A stretch of 41,575 bases of DNA from the IMG/VR virus record IMGVR_UViG_3300046478_000024, positions 1-41,575 of that record. One strand, 5' to 3'. The notes below the pieces were generated by a model that did no database searches, was not told where the DNA came from, and worked only from the letters and a program-made list of their open reading frames with translations. The translations under genes and the position numbers were made by a program. This document shows, piece by piece, positions 28,422 to 36,241 of this stretch; the first letter of the stretch is position 1, and every line of letters starts with the position of its first letter. Source of the DNA: a virus.

Positions 28422-28574
28422 ATGAGCAGGAGCGTCGAGCAAATCGAGCAGGAGATCATGGACTTCTACCGGGAGTCCCTGCAGACTGGGAACAACGTCC
28501 ATGACGCTGTAGCCCTCACGGCGATCAAGTTCGACATGCACTGGGCCACGATCAAGATGGTGGTAGGAGCATGA
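28422..28574 (+). CDS. small helical phage protein
   Basis: The 50-residue product (SRSVEQIEQEIMDFYRESLQ; AVALTAIKFDMHWATIKMVV) follows an AAGGAGA site. Its stop overlaps the next ATG. It is the first gene of the plus operon, likely early. Not recognised. Confidence 0.6.
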   Translation: MSRSVEQIEQEIMDFYRESLQTGNNVHDAVALTAIKFDMHWATIKMVVGA

Positions 28575-28765
28575 CGACCGACGCCCACTCGCTACACGCC
28601 GTAGAAGCGTACGTGCGGAGTATCCGCAACCGTGACAAGCGGACCTACGCCGAGCGCAAGCTGCGCAACCTACGCAACGGCTGGGAGACACCTAACGCGC
28701 CCTGCTCAATCATGGCCCGCCAGGCCGTGGACATGCGGATCGCCAACATTCGACGGGAGGCATAA
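28571..28765 (+). CDS. small basic phage protein
   Basis: The 64 residues are basic and helical (AVEAYVRSIRNRDKRTYAER; KLRNLRNGWETPNAPCSIMA). Start and end both overlap neighbours by 1-4 nt. It is probably a nucleic-acid or protein-binding early protein; no family was recognised. Confidence 0.6.
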   Translation: MTTDAHSLHAVEAYVRSIRNRDKRTYAERKLRNLRNGWETPNAPCSIMARQAVDMRIANIRREA

Positions 28766-29064
28766 TGAGCATCGACGCACGAGCAACCGCAGAGCGTAAG
28801 CGCCGCGGAGACGAAGTAGCGCGCATCGCTGCAGGGCGCCGCAAGGGCAAGCTGAAGGCCATTGAGATCGGCCTACGCAACCGGGCCAAATACCCGTCAA
28901 AGCGCATGATTATCGGGTCGGACGGCACGACGTACTGGCCGGGCGAGCGGGAAAGCGCGTTGTCCTGCGAGCTGCTGCTAGAGCCGCTGCAGGGCGCGGA
29001 GGCTCACCAGTGGACTGCCGTAGAGGTGCTCGACGCGATCGACCGTAAGCGAGCACGGCGATGA
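28765..29064 (+). CDS. hypothetical phage protein
   Basis: The 99 residues have a basic start (ATAERKRRGDEVARIAAGRR) and a short beta segment (MIIGSDGTTYWPGERESALS). A final helix follows. The TAATG junction with the previous gene and the ATGA with the next show coupling. Function unknown. Confidence 0.6.
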   Translation: MSIDARATAERKRRGDEVARIAAGRRKGKLKAIEIGLRNRAKYPSKRMIIGSDGTTYWPGERESALSCELLLEPLQGAEAHQWTAVEVLDAIDRKRARR

Positions 29065-29306
29065 GCTTCGGAGATCACGTCGAGACACGCAGCGAGCTTG
29101 AAGCAGCCGAGCTGGACCGCGAGAACCGCGTAGCCGACAGGCTGGCGACGAACGCGCCGGAGCTGGACTGGATCGCCGCCACAGAGATCCAGCGGAAAGC
29201 CGAAGAGGACCCGCACGCCTACCCTCGCGGCACGGCCCCAGCAATGGCACACCTGATCGAACGGGATCGTCAACGGTTCGGCTATGGCTCCAAGGAACGG
29301 TCATGA
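29061..29306 (+). CDS. hypothetical phage protein
   Basis: The 81 residues are charged and helical (ETRSELEAAELDRENRVADR; ELDWIAATEIQRKAEEDPHA), with a terminal RDRQRFGYGSK. It overlaps both neighbours. Function unknown. Confidence 0.6.
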   Translation: MSFGDHVETRSELEAAELDRENRVADRLATNAPELDWIAATEIQRKAEEDPHAYPRGTAPAMAHLIERDRQRFGYGSKERS

Positions 29307-30100
29307 GCGACGACAACCGTGAGGCCGCAATAAAGGCCGTGCGCCACGAGCTGAATGAAGTCGAAGCGTTGACGGAGTACAGCGAGCGAGGCGCGTGTGA
29401 GATATGCGAGGCCGTGGTGCGAGTGGTCTTGGAGGCTATGGCACCAAGCGTCGCCCCGGAGTGCATCTGCGGCCATCCCCAGCTGGCCCATGAGGATGAT
29501 GTGGGGTTCTGCTGGGATTGTGACGCCTGCGCAGCCGACCCTGCGTGCCGGGAGTTTGTCGAGCGTGTCCTCAAGGACGGCCCTGTCGCCCTTGATGGCG
29601 GCGTGTGCGACTGTGAGACACCCGGCGACTGGCATCGCGTTGCCAACGACTTCCAACGAGCAATGTTCGAGGAGCGAGCGCGAGCTGAGAAGGCCGAGGA
29701 TGATCTGATCGTCCGCCACGAGCAACTGCAAGAGGCCCTAGACCAGCTCGAACTTTTCTTCGACCCGCGTGAGCGCAACGACGTCAACGTCGACGCGGGC
29801 GACATTCTGCGCAAGCACCGAAGGGTCGGTCCAGGCATTGAGCGAGGCCGTCCCGACGACGAGCTTGAGGCCGCGCTCGACGCCGATAACCCCAACCCCC
29901 CGCTTCGCTCACGCACCGCCGAACACGCCGAGATGGAGCTGAAAGACCTGAAGCACGCATATGAGCGAGAGGTCGAGCTAGCGGACCGGCGCGCGGCCGA
30001 ACTCGACGCCTTGATCGCAGCCGCCAACGCAGCTATCGCCAGCAATTCGCTGGACAACATCCAAGCATGGCTTGATGCTTGCGGCCGGGCAAGTAGATGA
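29303..30100 (+). CDS. Cys-rich plus coiled-coil protein
   Basis: The 265 residues have two parts. Residues 30-105 hold a Cys/His-rich region (CEICEAVVR, CICGHPQLAHEDDVGFCWDC, DACAADPACREF, GVCDCETPGDWH) that could bind zinc. It includes a CxCGH...H pattern known from short actinobacterial zinc proteins. Residues 120-265 are long charged helices (FEERARAEKAEDDLIVRHEQ; AEMELKDLKHAYEREVELAD), a likely coiled coil. Function not recognised. Confidence 0.65.
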   Translation: MSDDNREAAIKAVRHELNEVEALTEYSERGACEICEAVVRVVLEAMAPSVAPECICGHPQLAHEDDVGFCWDCDACAADPACREFVERVLKDGPVALDGGVCDCETPGDWHRVANDFQRAMFEERARAEKAEDDLIVRHEQLQEALDQLELFFDPRERNDVNVDAGDILRKHRRVGPGIERGRPDDELEAALDADNPNPPLRSRTAEHAEMELKDLKHAYEREVELADRRAAELDALIAAANAAIASNSLDNIQAWLDACGRASR

Positions 30101-30164
30101 CGCCTGCTGCGAGCGCGGACTACCCGCGTACCTTCAGTGAGACTTGGGGCACAGACCAAGAATC

Positions 30165-30193
30165 GCCCCGGCAGCGCAGCAACGCTCCGGGGC
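30165..30193 (+). terminator. strong hairpin between plus-strand operons
   Basis: GCCCCGG at 30165-30171 pairs with CCGGGGC at 30187-30193, and inside it AGCG at 30173-30176 pairs with CGCT at 30183-30186. That makes 11 bp with one bulge. It lies between the stop at 30100 and the AGGAGG site of the gene at 30216. There is no T-run, so it is a terminator or an mRNA-processing element. Confidence 0.45.
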
Positions 30194-30215
30194 ACGACAC
30201 CAGGAGGAATCCCTG

Positions 30216-30653
30216 ATGCAAGCCAAGTCCTACCACGTGTTCGCCGCGAAGTCCGACGACAACCGCGACTTCGCCACCTTCGCAGAAGCCGAGCGCTACA
30301 GCCGACTGTTCGAGATAGTCAGCGAACTCATCGACTGGCCCTCCCACAAGTGTGTTCTCCAGACGATCAGCCACGACGCCAAGCGACGGAACAGCTTCGA
30401 CACCGCGCCGTTTAGCTGGTCGGAGCTGCTCGCGCGGGCTAGCGATGGTGTCCTGCATGTGCTGGAGACGGACGGCCCGTACGAGGTCGTCGTCTGCCCG
30501 CTCGGCGGGAAACTGTTGATCCGACGGCGCGACCCCGACGCCTGCCGCACCGTCGCCACGGTTGAGCACCCAGAGCATTGGGTGCGCTTTATCGCGGCAG
30601 TGGAGGCGGGGCTCGACGAGGTCGCCGCCGTCCACGCGATCGACGAGGGCTGA
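30216..30653 (+). CDS. hypothetical phage protein
   Basis: The start at 30216 has an AGGAGG site. The 145 residues have mixed alpha-beta text (KSYHVFAAKSDDNRDFATFA; YEVVVCPLGGKLLIRRRDPD; EHWVRFIAAVEAGLDEVAAV). No family was recognised. It sits just ahead of the DUF3631 ATPase gene and may assist it. Confidence 0.6.
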   Translation: MQAKSYHVFAAKSDDNRDFATFAEAERYSRLFEIVSELIDWPSHKCVLQTISHDAKRRNSFDTAPFSWSELLARASDGVLHVLETDGPYEVVVCPLGGKLLIRRRDPDACRTVATVEHPEHWVRFIAAVEAGLDEVAAVHAIDEG

Positions 30654-30656
30654 GCC

Positions 30657-31577
30657 GTGGCCTACCGAATCATGAGCACAGCCCTAGCCAGGCGCCCCGA
30701 CACCATCCGTGCGGAGATCGCCAACGACCCCGAGAGACGCGAGCTGCTACGCGCCGCCACAGCCGAACTACTCACCGCGGTTCAAGCATTCATCGAGCAG
30801 TACGTCGCCCTGCCAGAGCCCGAGATGGGAGCAGTGCTCGCGCTGTGGACCCTGCACACATGGGTGCTGCCGGCCTGCGACGCGACCCCGTACCTGTTGA
30901 TCCTGAGCAGCGAGCCAGGCGCTGGCAAGAGCCGGCTGTTGGAGGTGCTGTCCTACGTTGTGCGAAAGCCCTGGAACACCGCCGCAACGACCTCCACAGC
31001 ACTGTTCAGGCGTATGAGCACAGACCAGCCCACACTGCTACTGGACGAGCTGGACACCGTCTTTCGCGGGGGCAGAACCAACGAGTCCCTACGCGCCGTG
31101 TTGAACGCCGGCAACCGTAGAGGCTCGACCGTCACTCGCTGCGACGGGAAGTGGGGCACACGCGAGTACGCGACGTTCGGCGCGAAGGCGATGGCCGGCA
31201 TCGACACCGGATTCCTGCCCGACACGGTCGTGGATCGCAGCATCGTCATCGCCATGTCCCGGACCCACGGGCAGGTGCAGCGCCTGCGACCCCGTGTTGC
31301 AGCAGCACAGGCAGCCCCCCTCGCATACACCCTGGAGCAATGGTCGCTCATCGCTGTTGACGAGCTGGCCGCCATACAGCCCGACATACCCGCCGGGTTG
31401 AGCGACCGTCAGGCCGACGCCTGGGAAAGTTTGCTGTCTATCAGTACCTTCGCCTCGGATGAGTGGTCGCAGGCCGGGAGAACGGCCGCAAACGCCCTCT
31501 CAGGGGATTCCGGCGCGGAGGTCGAGAGTGCTGCCCGCGAGATGCTGCTCCCTGCGATGGCGGAGCTGGTCACATGA
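30657..31577 (+). CDS. DUF3631-type AAA ATPase
   Basis: The start is GTG at 30657; an ATG 15 nt later is possible. The 306 residues have Walker A SSEPGAGKSRLLEV (85-98), Walker B TLLLDELDTVF (126-136), LNAGNRRGSTVTRCDG, the sensor-like ATFGAKAMAGIDTGFLP, and VDRSIVIAMSR with the arginine region. This order marks DUF3631 proteins, which occur as free proteins or fused to primases and are thought to work as replication helicases or loaders in phages and plasmids. Here it is free. A PrimPol-like protein is coded at 35094-35798 on the other strand. Confidence 0.8.
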   Translation: MAYRIMSTALARRPDTIRAEIANDPERRELLRAATAELLTAVQAFIEQYVALPEPEMGAVLALWTLHTWVLPACDATPYLLILSSEPGAGKSRLLEVLSYVVRKPWNTAATTSTALFRRMSTDQPTLLLDELDTVFRGGRTNESLRAVLNAGNRRGSTVTRCDGKWGTREYATFGAKAMAGIDTGFLPDTVVDRSIVIAMSRTHGQVQRLRPRVAAAQAAPLAYTLEQWSLIAVDELAAIQPDIPAGLSDRQADAWESLLSISTFASDEWSQAGRTAANALSGDSGAEVESAAREMLLPAMAELVT

Positions 31578-31786
31578 CAACCACAATCGAGCGCAAGTAC
31601 GTGCTGAGACGAATCGGACCCGATGACGACGACGACGCGCCCATAGACGTGATGGAGAGCACCACCATGCTCAACGCACTGGAAGGCTGGTACCGGGCCT
31701 TCACTGATGCGGCATCGCTCCCGAACAACGCTTGCTACGCCGCGTGGCGAGAGATGGGCGACTTCCTCACCGCTAACGGACGCTGA
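31574..31786 (+). CDS. small phage protein
   Basis: The 70 residues begin MTTTIERKYVLRRIGPDDDD and contain an acidic run and a helix (TTMLNALEGWYRAFTDAASL). It overlaps the ATPase stop by ATGA. Not recognised. Confidence 0.6.
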   Translation: MTTTIERKYVLRRIGPDDDDDAPIDVMESTTMLNALEGWYRAFTDAASLPNNACYAAWREMGDFLTANGR

Positions 31787-31854
31787 CCATGCTCCGAGAA
31801 CGCCACGACGCCCCGCTACGCCTTCTCCCGCCACCCGACACCAAAGGAGCAGGA

Positions 31855-32805
31855 ATGCACCAGCCAAACCCCTCAACAGACCCACAGCTCATCCAGGCAG
31901 ACACCGACGGCATGATCGACCGCAGAGAGGAACACCATTACGGCTACGAGGCTTCACAGCGCAGCGACGCAGGACACCCCGTGAACACAGACCCACCGAC
32001 CGGACCCGTCCGCCATAAGCAGCAATTGAGCACGGTCATGTGCGGGACCTGCGCTCCCGCATACGTCATCCACGCAGCGGAGTGGTACCCCTTCACAGCT
32101 CGGGACGGGGAGACAGTCTCGTGCACCACCTGCGGGGCGGAGCTTGGCGGTCGTATCGACCCGTTGGGTGACGCTACTCACTGCCCGTGTGGGGGCTACT
32201 GGCAAACGTTCGAGAACGGCACGTTCTGCAAAGATTGCGACCGACGAAAGGTCACAGCCAAGTACCTTGCGGAGCAGGCTGCTCTCGCCTCTCAAGACGA
32301 AGCAGACTCCGGGACAGAACAGGCCACACGCCACGCCCTCCAGTTCGCGCGATTTCAGAACCTATCGAGCGACCGCGCACGCGCCGAATGGGGCATCTCC
32401 AACTACGACAACCACTCCTCAATGGGCGAATTCGCGATAGCCCTTCTGCGACCGGTGGATCGCCTCGGCGTCCAGCTACGCGTGTTCACAGACGCCACGG
32501 CCGCCCTGCGAGCGTTCCTCACAAGCGACGCGATGGACCCGCTAGCGACCTGCTGCACACCCGAGGAAGTGGAGAACACCCTCCAGGCCGCGGGCCTGAG
32601 GGACGCGGGTCAGCAGCCCCCGCTCGGTACCCGTGTCAAGCGTCTCATCCAGCCCGCAGGCGACCTCGGCACAGTAGTCGGCTGGCACCACGAGCTACAG
32701 CTCCCCGAAATCGAATGGGACTCACAACGCGGACTACCAGCCGAGGCTTGCGAGCCGCACGAGTTCACGACCGACCTCAACGAACAGATAGACCGCTGGA
32801 GATAG
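31855..32805 (+). CDS. zinc-ribbon protein, last gene of the plus cluster
   Basis: The ATG at 31855 has an AAGGAG site; another ATG at 31789 would add 22 residues. The 316 residues contain three Cys pairs: MCGTCAPAYV, CTTCGAELGG and CPCGGYWQTFENGTFCKDCD. These suggest two zinc ribbons near residues 60-130. The C-terminal half includes LGTRVKRLIQPAGDLGTVVG followed by EIEWDSQRGLPAEACEPHEF, like a small beta-barrel (KOW/SH3-like). The function is unknown. The stop lies directly against the end of the convergent minus-strand gene, so the two operons meet here. Confidence 0.65.
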   Translation: MHQPNPSTDPQLIQADTDGMIDRREEHHYGYEASQRSDAGHPVNTDPPTGPVRHKQQLSTVMCGTCAPAYVIHAAEWYPFTARDGETVSCTTCGAELGGRIDPLGDATHCPCGGYWQTFENGTFCKDCDRRKVTAKYLAEQAALASQDEADSGTEQATRHALQFARFQNLSSDRARAEWGISNYDNHSSMGEFAIALLRPVDRLGVQLRVFTDATAALRAFLTSDAMDPLATCCTPEEVENTLQAAGLRDAGQQPPLGTRVKRLIQPAGDLGTVVGWHHELQLPEIEWDSQRGLPAEACEPHEFTTDLNEQIDRWR

Positions 32806-33087
32806 TCATGCCGTCTCGCCTCCCACGGGTCGCCCACAAGCCCGTAGGAGAGCGTTGATCTCAACGAGAAGTGCTTGATAGCGCTGTGTCGCGAGGTTCG
32901 TCGCGTCGTCCTCGATCTTGCCATACTCGAAATCCAGCAACGAGGACCGGGCGGCCATCAGCAGGTCGAGTACGGGGTCCTTCTCGATGACCTCGACCCG
33001 CTCGAAGGTCCTTCCTTTCGGCAACGGGAAGAACTGCCCGTTCTGGAAGTTCAGCGTCCATGTCCGGGGTGTGCTCTCGCTAGTCAT
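32806..33087 (-). CDS. hypothetical phage protein
   Basis: The ATG at 33087 overlaps an upstream stop as ATGA. The 93 residues begin MTSESTPRTWTLNFQNGQFF and continue FERVEVIEKDPVLDLLMAAR, ending GRPVGGETA. The same frame is open far upstream without a stop, so it could be read as one 337-residue protein from 33819. The text in between looks non-coding, so a separate gene is preferred. Confidence 0.6.
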   Translation of the reverse strand: MTSESTPRTWTLNFQNGQFFPLPKGRTFERVEVIEKDPVLDLLMAARSSLLDFEYGKIEDDATNLATQRYQALLVEINALLRACGRPVGGETA

Positions 33088-33819
33088 CGGTCCGTCTCCG
33101 TTGTCTGTGGAGGAGACACGCCCGCCCGCAATTCCCTGATGTACTTGACGATGTCGAGCATGCAGCCTGGGTTGAAGATCGTGCCCCGCTCGGGGTAGAA
33201 GCAATACGGGCGGAATGTCACCGTAAGCAAGCCGCCACGCCTCTTCCGCGTCGCACTGCGCGCTGTCAAGGTCGCACGCCTCGCATTCCTCGTAGGTCAT
33301 CAGCCCCGACTCGGCCACCCAGCCATCAACGAAGCCCTCGTAGCGGATGCGCTCCAGCTGGGCCTTCTCCAGAGCGTCAAGCATCTGTGGCTCCCCTGAC
33401 TCAGCCCGGAACGCGCCGATTGCTGTCATTGCCATCGACTGTGCGGCGTCGAAGTCGTCCGGTAGCTGCGTCTCGTCGCACATCGTCTCGTAGGCGGCGT
33501 TGACCGCGGCAAGCTCCCTGTCGTCGCCGATGTTCGGGACGCGAGATCCAACGTGAACATCTGGTGACCCTCCCGAGATGCGCGAAGGCGTCGTGTAGAA
33601 GCGCTCCCCGGCGCCGACGGAGATGGATTCCTTGTCGCGGACGAGCCGGTCCTCAGAGTGCGGCGCCCCCTCCTGCCAGAGATCGAAGTCGTCCCCGATA
33701 GGCGGCGTCGGAAGGCAGCGCAGATCCTCGCCGTCGATAGGTCCGAGATCGCAGGCATGGCGGAGTCGGTCGATGAAAACGTGCGGGGGCTCCGTTGGCT
33801 CGGCTGGCTCACCAGACAT
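33084..33819 (-). CDS. hypothetical protein with apparent frame switch near 33.22 kb
   Basis: The start at 33819 overlaps the previous stop by 11 nt. Text is credible as far as CDLDSAQCDAEEAWRLAYGD (about 33220). After it the same frame becomes Arg/His/Gly-rich noise. The +1 frame shows credible protein (TFRPYCFYPERGTIFNPG, MLDIVKYIRELRAG) ending at 33084 with an ATGA link to the next gene. Either a base was lost or gained near 33210-33225, or the second part is a separate 45-codon gene starting at GTG 33221. The family was not recognised. Confidence 0.5.
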
Positions 33820-33991
33820 CGACAGGGCGGCGACCGCTGTCATCCTCGCGATGGTTCTCTAGCAAGCGACGATTGTCCCTCTCTTGCCAGTCGTGCTCGA
33901 TCCGTGCGTCTGGTAGATGGCCTCGCCACCGACGGAAGAACTCCGACTTTGCGGAGGTCTCGACCATCGCGGGAGTCACGCGGACTGTCAT
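33809..33991 (-). CDS. small basic phage protein
   Basis: The 60 residues begin MTVRVTPAMVETSAKSEFFR and end NHREDDSGRRPVDVW. They are basic, with Arg/Asp-rich helices. It overlaps both neighbours (ATGA upstream, 11 nt downstream). Function unknown. Confidence 0.6.
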   Translation of the reverse strand: MTVRVTPAMVETSAKSEFFRRWRGHLPDARIEHDWQERDNRRLLENHREDDSGRRPVDVW

Positions 33992-34356
33992 CGCCTTTTC
34001 GCTTCCAGTGCGTTTTCAACCAGACGCAGCAGCCGATCCGACTGCGGCATGTCTTCCAGCGGGTCGACGAGCTCTTTCAGCTCGACCAGCGCCTCCTCGG
34101 AGAAGTCGTAGAGCGTGTCCCGCGCGTCGCCCGGCTGCTCCGGTATGGAGGAGCCCCGCGCGGCGTCTACAGCCGATCCTTCGAGGAACTCGTTTACCTC
34201 GGATCGGTAAAGATGCCGGACGCTCTCCACTGTGTCGTGCCATGCGACGCGGCCCTCGTCGTCGTCCACTGCACGTTCGTAGCGAAGCCGCGCAGCTTCC
34301 TCTCGCCAATTCTCGGGGCCACGGGCATCCAGCTGTGAGACGTTCATCGGTTTCAT
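33988..34356 (-). CDS. hypothetical acidic phage protein
   Basis: The 122 residues are acidic and helical (ENWREEAARLRYERAVDDDE; TVESVRHLYRSEVNEFLEGS; LVELKELVDPLEDMPQSDRL). The ATG overlaps the preceding stop (ATGA). No family was recognised. Confidence 0.65.
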   Translation of the reverse strand: MKPMNVSQLDARGPENWREEAARLRYERAVDDDEGRVAWHDTVESVRHLYRSEVNEFLEGSAVDAARGSSIPEQPGDARDTLYDFSEEALVELKELVDPLEDMPQSDRLLRLVENALEAKRR

Positions 34357-34469
34357 GCCGCCTCGCTCGGCACCGGGATCTCGATCGGCTCGAACGGTTT
34401 GCCAGCCTTGTCGCGGCCTTTGGGCTGCGACGGTTGGGTAGGCTCCGCGCTGTGATCCTCGTTGGCCAT
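34353..34469 (-). CDS. 38-residue phage protein
   Basis: The product begins MANEDHSAEPTQPSQPKGRD, continues KAGKPFEPIEIPVP and ends SEAA. It is short and probably disordered. Its stop overlaps the next ATG, which supports translation. It is too small to classify. Confidence 0.5.
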   Translation of the reverse strand: MANEDHSAEPTQPSQPKGRDKAGKPFEPIEIPVPSEAA

Positions 34470-34938
34470 CTACCGGCAGGGTAGCGCCGCCGTGAACCGT
34501 CCGCCGTCCGAAGGGCAGGCACCGCCGCTCAACACGGTCCTACCGCTCAGCGACGCTGGCGCACGCCTCACACGTGGCCGTGAACATCTGGCGAAGCTGG
34601 AAGAACTGCTGAAGCCCGGACCGAATGCACACCAGAATCGCGTTCTCGTGGACTACAAGCAGGAGCTTGGATGCCACCTCGTCTATGTCGAGATTGCAGA
34701 ACTGCCGTCGCACGAGGCCGTGCCGGTTGCCACCGACGCGCTGCATGAGTTCCGTTGTGTCTTGGACTACATCGCCTGACAGCTCGTACTCCGCGAGCGA
34801 AAGGGGGTCGAGCCTTCCGAAGAGGAAGCGCGAGACATTGCGTTCCCGATCTGCGATGACCCTAGGAGGCTTGCCGGCATGCAGGTCATGGGCTATGTCG
34901 GCAAGGATGCTCACCGGACCGCCTGCTCCCTCCGCTGA
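34462..34938 (+). pseudogene. plus-strand gene with in-frame TGA replacing an expected Trp codon
   Basis: From 34462 (or GTG 34492) a frame reads GARLTRGREHLAKLEELLKP, VYVEIAELPSHEAVPVATDA, LHEFRCVLDYIA and then TGA at 34777-34779. Past the stop the same frame continues QLVLRERKGVEPSEEEARDI, AFPICDDPRRLAGM, to a second TGA at 34936-34938. Proteins of a widespread uncharacterised family have the order (alLHnlRsALDyla)-W-Q-L-V...FPI.D. Here the Trp is exactly where TGA stands, so one base change (TGG to TGA) explains it. The frame also lacks the usual C-terminal third. It lies antisense within a minus-strand operon, as an inserted remnant would. Confidence 0.6.
34540..34914 (-). CDS. alternative minus-strand reading over the pseudogene
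   Basis: A GTG at 34914 forms a GTGA overlap with the upstream coiled-coil gene and opens 124 codons (SILADIAHDLHAGKPPRVIA). The coupling favours it, but most of the text is the mirror of the family-like plus-strand frame. It may be a shadow, or a short real gene that took over old DNA. The two readings cannot be separated by eye. Confidence 0.35.
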   Translation of the reverse strand: MSILADIAHDLHAGKPPRVIADRERNVSRFLFGRLDPLSLAEYELSGDVVQDTTELMQRVGGNRHGLVRRQFCNLDIDEVASKLLLVVHENAILVCIRSGLQQFFQLRQMFTATCEACASVAER

Positions 34939-35069
34939 CGTTCATACTCGTCCGCGGCCTCCACAAGCGCCCTGTCATACCGCTCCCGTGCCTCCTGCAA
35001 GTCCCTGTGCCACCGCTCCTTCGCACGAGCCTTCGCGGCTTCGTAGTCGACATGGAGAGCATCAGTCAC
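34911..35069 (-). CDS. small coiled-coil protein
   Basis: A GTG at 35069 gives 52 residues, nearly all one charged helix (DYEAAKARAKERWHRDLQEA; RERYDRALVEAADEYERQRR). It follows the PrimPol-like gene by 24 nt. The role is unknown. Confidence 0.55.
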   Translation of the reverse strand: MTDALHVDYEAAKARAKERWHRDLQEARERYDRALVEAADEYERQRREQAVR

Positions 35070-35093
35070 GGCGAGCCCGCCGCTTTGCTCGGC

Positions 35094-35798
35094 TCATCGC
35101 TTGATTTCCCCCCGCCTCAGCCGGTCCATAAACGGTGCAGGCGGCTCCCGCAACCGCCCCCCCACCCCAACCCGAGGAAACGTATCCTCGCTCGCCCGAG
35201 TCACCACCACCGGGCAAGGACGCACACGCCCCACACGAAGAAACGTCCCAGGCAAAGGAATACGCAGCTTCTCGGGCTCAGCCCACTTCTGAGGACACCG
35301 CAGGAAATACGCCAGCCGCTTGTTATGCGCCACCAAGATCGGGTACGGCACCACCTCCTCAAGCGCCCACAGCAACAGCCGACGACACGAGCCGCCCATC
35401 CTCAGAACAAGCGACGGGAGCGGCCGGAACCGGCCCGCACGCCTCGCAGAATCCTTCGACTCCACCCACACCCAAAGACAAGTGCAAGCCGACGGGCCAC
35501 CACCCCGAGACGACACTTCCGGCAACCCAACCTCGACCTGACCCCGGTCCCGAGCCCGCAACGCACGCCCAGCGAGATCCCACGCCGGGGCCTGCTTGCA
35601 ATCCACAAACGCGCTAGGCACACCCCTCCCGTTCCGGTACACCGGCATCACCCCACCATTCCAGCCCACCATGAACACCAGAGCACCGATCGCATCCGAC
35701 TCCACGCTCGTCAGCTCATACGGCGCCGCCTTTGGGCGTACGGCCGGTGCGAGGCTCCCGTCCTCACCCACGATGTAATGCGCCGCAGGAGCACTCAC
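35094..35798 (-). CDS. PrimPol/RepB-type DNA primase-like protein
   Basis: A GTG start overlaps the upstream stop (GTGA). The 234 residues contain an order recalling small phage primase-polymerases: GVPSAFVDCKQAPAW, VEVGLPEVSSRGGGPSACTC, LWVWVESKDSARRAGRFRPL, PSLVLRMGGSCRRLLLWALE, HNKRLAYFLRCP, EKLRIPLPGTFLR. Known relatives have a 'R.gg....vlW.D.D' block, then 'P..vv.SGgG.H.Yw.L', then 'N..la..lg.d...D..rilRlPGT.N'. Here the Asp pair of block 1 appears as VEVESK-like text and the final Asn is missing. The fold seems present, but catalytic residues may be altered. It would prime replication together with the DUF3631 ATPase. Confidence 0.6.
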   Translation of the reverse strand: MSAPAAHYIVGEDGSLAPAVRPKAAPYELTSVESDAIGALVFMVGWNGGVMPVYRNGRGVPSAFVDCKQAPAWDLAGRALRARDRGQVEVGLPEVSSRGGGPSACTCLWVWVESKDSARRAGRFRPLPSLVLRMGGSCRRLLLWALEEVVPYPILVAHNKRLAYFLRCPQKWAEPEKLRIPLPGTFLRVGRVRPCPVVVTRASEDTFPRVGVGGRLREPPAPFMDRLRRGEIKR

Positions 35799-36241
35799 GC
35801 GGCCTCGAATCGCTTGACTCGCACGTCACGCCCCGTCAGCAAGAAGAAACGACAGCACCCGTCGTAGTCCAGCTCGTCATCGTCCCGCCAGAGCACCCCG
35901 GAACACGCCGTAGGGACCGCCGGCAGCAGAACCGTGGCAGACCCACACGGACACAACAAAATCCGGTTAGGGCGCCCCATACGATCCTCCGTCACGAGCA
36001 CATGCTCATCCGGGACAACCCTTCCCCACAACGACAAGAAACCCGGCAGCGCCCGGCCGAGCAGCGCACCATCGGACATCGGCCTACGCAGATCAAGCCG
36101 CCCCAAACGATCACGGCCACGGTAGTCCCCCGACGGTCGCCCCGGCACCACCGGCCCGTCCAGACGCTCACGCCAACCCTCCAGCAGCGCCTGGGCCTCC
36201 GCGTCCGCATAGCCGACGATGTGCCTCGCGAGAGCGCTCAT
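35795..36241 (-). CDS. hypothetical phage protein with Cys motif
   Basis: The 148 residues contain HIVGYADAEAQALLEGWRER at the start, a middle LPGFLSLWGRVVPDEHVLVT, and LLCPCGSATVLLP with DYDGCCRFFLLTGRD at the end. The Cys pairs may bind metal. It overlaps both neighbours (ATGA, GTGA), so it is firmly in the operon. Function unknown. Confidence 0.65.
   Translation of the reverse strand: MSALARHIVGYADAEAQALLEGWRERLDGPVVPGRPSGDYRGRDRLGRLDLRRPMSDGALLGRALPGFLSLWGRVVPDEHVLVTEDRMGRPNRILLCPCGSATVLLPAVPTACSGVLWRDDDELDYDGCCRFFLLTGRDVRVKRFEAA

Noticed and set aside
34462-34938. TGA read as Trp (genetic code change)
   Set aside because: TGA ends many clearly bounded genes in this window, often inside ATGA or GTGA overlaps.
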